From: Winogradskyella marincola
Lineage (GTDB): Bacteria > Bacteroidota > Bacteroidia > Flavobacteriales > Flavobacteriaceae
Direction of reading: 5' to 3'
NCBI RefSeq assembly: GCF_029624125.1
Contig: NZ_JARSBN010000004.1
Coordinates: 1 to 64,000, forward strand
DNA: 64,000 nt
The notes beneath the pieces are model-generated. The model ran no database searches. It was not told the origin of the DNA and saw only the letters and a list, made by a program, of their open reading frames with translations. The translations under genes and the position numbers were made by a program. Of this stretch, positions 62,131 to 64,000 are shown one piece after another. Every line of letters starts with the position of its first letter. Position 1 is the first letter of the stretch.

Positions 62131-64000
62131 TTAGATCTTTACTTCAACCTCTTCAGAAGTCTCATTCATTTTATCTAACTGAGCTTTCACTTCTTCTTCA
62201 GTTCCTTCAAAAACCTTTTCTTCAACAACTTCTTCACCACCATTAGTTACTGTTGTAGTTACCACGTTAGCTTTAGTAGTTCCATCTTCATTTTTAGTCA
62301 TCTTAACTTCAACTCGTTTTTCAACTGAATTTTCGTTTTCAGAAAAGTTAACCTCAGCTACTGTAGTATTCATTGCTAAACCTTCTTCAGAAGAATGACC
62401 TCCTAATATTGGTGCTATTACTAAACCAACTAAACAAGTTAATTTAATTAAGATATTCATCGATGGACCAGACGTATCTTTGAAAGGATCACCAACTGTA
62501 TCACCAGTTACTGCTGCTTTATGAGCTTCAGAACCTTTCTTTTCTATTTTACCATTTACCATAGCTCCTGCTTCAAAAGACTTTTTAGCATTGTCCCAAG
62601 CTCCTCCTGCGTTATTTTGAAAAATTGCCCACATAACACCGCTTACACAAACACCTGCCATATAACCACCTAAAACTTCTGCACCCAATGTATAGTTACC
62701 ACTTATCATGGCTGTACCCAAACCAATTAGTAAAGGAGTTACAATAGTGATTAATCCTGGTAATAACATCTCTTTTAATGAAGCTTGTGTAGAAATAGCC
62801 ACACACTTGTCGTATTCTGGCTTACCAGTACCTTCCATAATTCCAGGAATTTCTTTGAACTGACGACGAACTTCCATTACCATTGCCATAGCTGCTTTTC
62901 CTACGGATTTCATAGCTAAAGCAGAAAATACTACAGGAATCATACCACCAACAAATAAGGCTGCTAAAACTGGCGCCTTAAAAATATTGATACCATCTAT
63001 ACCTGTAAAGGTTACAAAAGCGGCAAATAACGCTAAAGCTGTTAAAGCTGCAGATGCAATTGCAAAACCTTTACCAACAGCTGCAGTGGTATTACCAACT
63101 GAATCTAAAATATCTGTACGTTCTCTAACTTCTTCTGGCAATTCAGCCATCTCAGCAACACCACCTGCATTATCCGCTATAGGTCCAAAAGCATCTATTG
63201 CTAATTGCATAGCTGTAGTTGCCATCATAGCACTAGCTGCGATTGCAACACCATAAAAACCTGCAAAAGCATATGAAGCCCAAATTGCAGCAGCAAAAAG
63301 CAATACCGAACCTGCTGTTGAAATCATACCTACAGCAAGACCTGCTATAATATTTGTTGCAGCACCTGTACCTGAGTTATTTACAATATCATTTACAGGA
63401 GCCTTACCCATACTTGTGTAGTAGGCTGTAACCCATGAAATTAATCCACCAACAGCCAAACCGATTAATGCACTCCAAAACACATTCATTGATGAGATTT
63501 CTTTAGCACCTTCACCGAAAAAATTCATTGACATAGTTTCAGGTAACATCCAGTCTATTAAAAACCAACTTGCCACAAGTGTAATAACAATTGCTATCCA
63601 ATTTCCTGTATCTAAAGCTTTTTGTACCTGAGCTTCTTTTGCTTCATTATTTTTAATACCTACCACTAATGTTCCTATGATTGAAGCTATAATACCTACA
63701 CCTGCAATAACCAATGGTAAAAGAATTGGACCCATACCATCAAAAGCTTCTGTAACTTGGCCTGCTTCTCTCATATCTCGTAGCACGTAGTTACCTAACA
63801 CCATTGATGCTAATACTGTTGCTACATAAGAACCAAACAAATCGGCTCCCATACCTGCTACATCTCCAACATTATCTCCTACGTTATCTGCAATAGTAGC
63901 TGGATTACGAGGATCATCCTCAGGAATTCCTGCTTCTACCTTACCAACTAAATCCGCTCCAACATCTGCTGCTTTGGTATAAATACCACCTCCTACACGT
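62131..64000 (-). CDS. hppA: Membrane-bound ion-pumping pyrophosphatase (5' end outside the window)
   Basis: Hydrolyses pyrophosphate to pump Na+ or H+ across the inner membrane. The frame is open to the window edge; the visible N-side part has [20 protein letters not shown] and [22 protein letters not shown], the pyrophosphate/Mg site, so roughly 190 N-terminal residues are missing. [10 protein letters not shown] carries alanine where K+-independent enzymes have lysine, so it belongs to the K+-dependent group, many of which pump Na+. After the last membrane helix (SEEGLAMNT) there is an unusual acidic/lysine tail of about 80 residues ending EEVEVKI. Past the stop TAA the frame continues for 13 similar codons to a second stop. 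Confidence 0.92.
   Translation of the reverse strand, partial: RVGGGIYTKAADVGADLVGKVEAGIPEDDPRNPATIADNVGDNVGDVAGMGADLFGSYVATVLASMVLGNYVLRDMREAGQVTEAFDGMGPILLPLVIAGVGIIASIIGTLVVGIKNNEAKEAQVQKALDTGNWIAIVITLVASWFLIDWMLPETMSMNFFGEGAKEISSMNVFWSALIGLAVGGLISWVTAYYTSMGKAPVNDIVNNSGTGAATNIIAGLAVGMISTAGSVLLFAAAIWASYAFAGFYGVAIAASAMMATTAMQLAIDAFGPIADNAGGVAEMAELPEEVRERTDILDSVGNTTAAVGKGFAIASAALTALALFAAFVTFTGIDGINIFKAPVLAALFVGGMIPVVFSALAMKSVGKAAMAMVMEVRRQFKEIPGIMEGTGKPEYDKCVAISTQASLKEMLLPGLITIVTPLLIGLGTAMISGNYTLGAEVLGGYMAGVCVSGVMWAIFQNNAGGAWDNAKKSFEAGAMVNGKIEKKGSEAHKAAVTGDTVGDPFKDTSGPSMNILIKLTCLVGLVIAPILGGHSSEEGLAMNTTVAEVNFSENENSVEKRVEVKMTKNEDGTTKANVVTTTVTNGGEEVVEEKVFEGTEEEVKAQLDKMNETSEEVEVKI

Overview
The window is AT-rich DNA from a member of the Bacteroidota, almost certainly a Flavobacteriaceae bacterium. 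Support comes from a gldA-type gliding gene, several secreted proteins ending in type IX secretion (Por) sorting domains, paired GLPGLI proteins, DUF3857/transglutaminase pairs, a split MetH, and promoters of the TTG / TAnnTTTG type.

Region 1 (1-5760) is an accessory island. Eight structured sites of 136-141 bp separate small, same-strand genes for unknown proteins. The first ten bases of each segment (GTT plus seven variable bases) are the reverse complement of the last ten bases before the next site, at 69 of 70 positions over seven segments. This is the signature of circularisable integron gene cassettes with attC sites. The sites fall into three sequence families with compensating changes in their hairpins. 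No integrase is visible. This is the most unusual thing in the window.

Region 2 (5.9-25 kb) is core genome, mostly on the minus strand: an ECF sigma / membrane anti-sigma / outer-membrane barrel group, a long-chain polyprenyl synthase, rlmN, queA, aroA, a MazG-like hydrolase, a DUF3857 pair, dtd and rsgA, and an aromatic amino-acid operon (prephenate dehydratase, aminotransferase, prephenate dehydrogenase, DAHP synthase-chorismate mutase). That operon is preceded by an unannotated 22-codon leader peptide with eight aromatic codons in a run of nine, followed by a perfect terminator ten bases before the first gene. This is a complete-looking transcription attenuator.

Region 3 (25-41 kb) holds a T9SS cargo protein, gldA, two lipoproteins, a PagL-like barrel, and a seven-gene methionine operon (metY, metX, hom, metZ, metH N-half, metH C-half, metF) behind a SAM-I riboswitch. 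The divergent metK appears to carry a SAM-II-type riboswitch, so two unrelated SAM sensors share one intergenic region. Dispersed hairpin repeats have invaded this area and encode the C-terminal ends of both metH halves.

Region 4 (41-64 kb) holds two tandem paralogous lipoproteins, a TonB-receptor-like barrel with two GLPGLI proteins divergent from a histidine kinase / response regulator pair (with GTTAAC direct repeats at exact 10-bp spacing between them), a deoxynucleoside kinase, an App1-type phosphatase, a 1449-residue T9SS protein with four lamin-tail repeats, an S9 peptidase, and the 3' part of a membrane pyrophosphatase that runs off the window.
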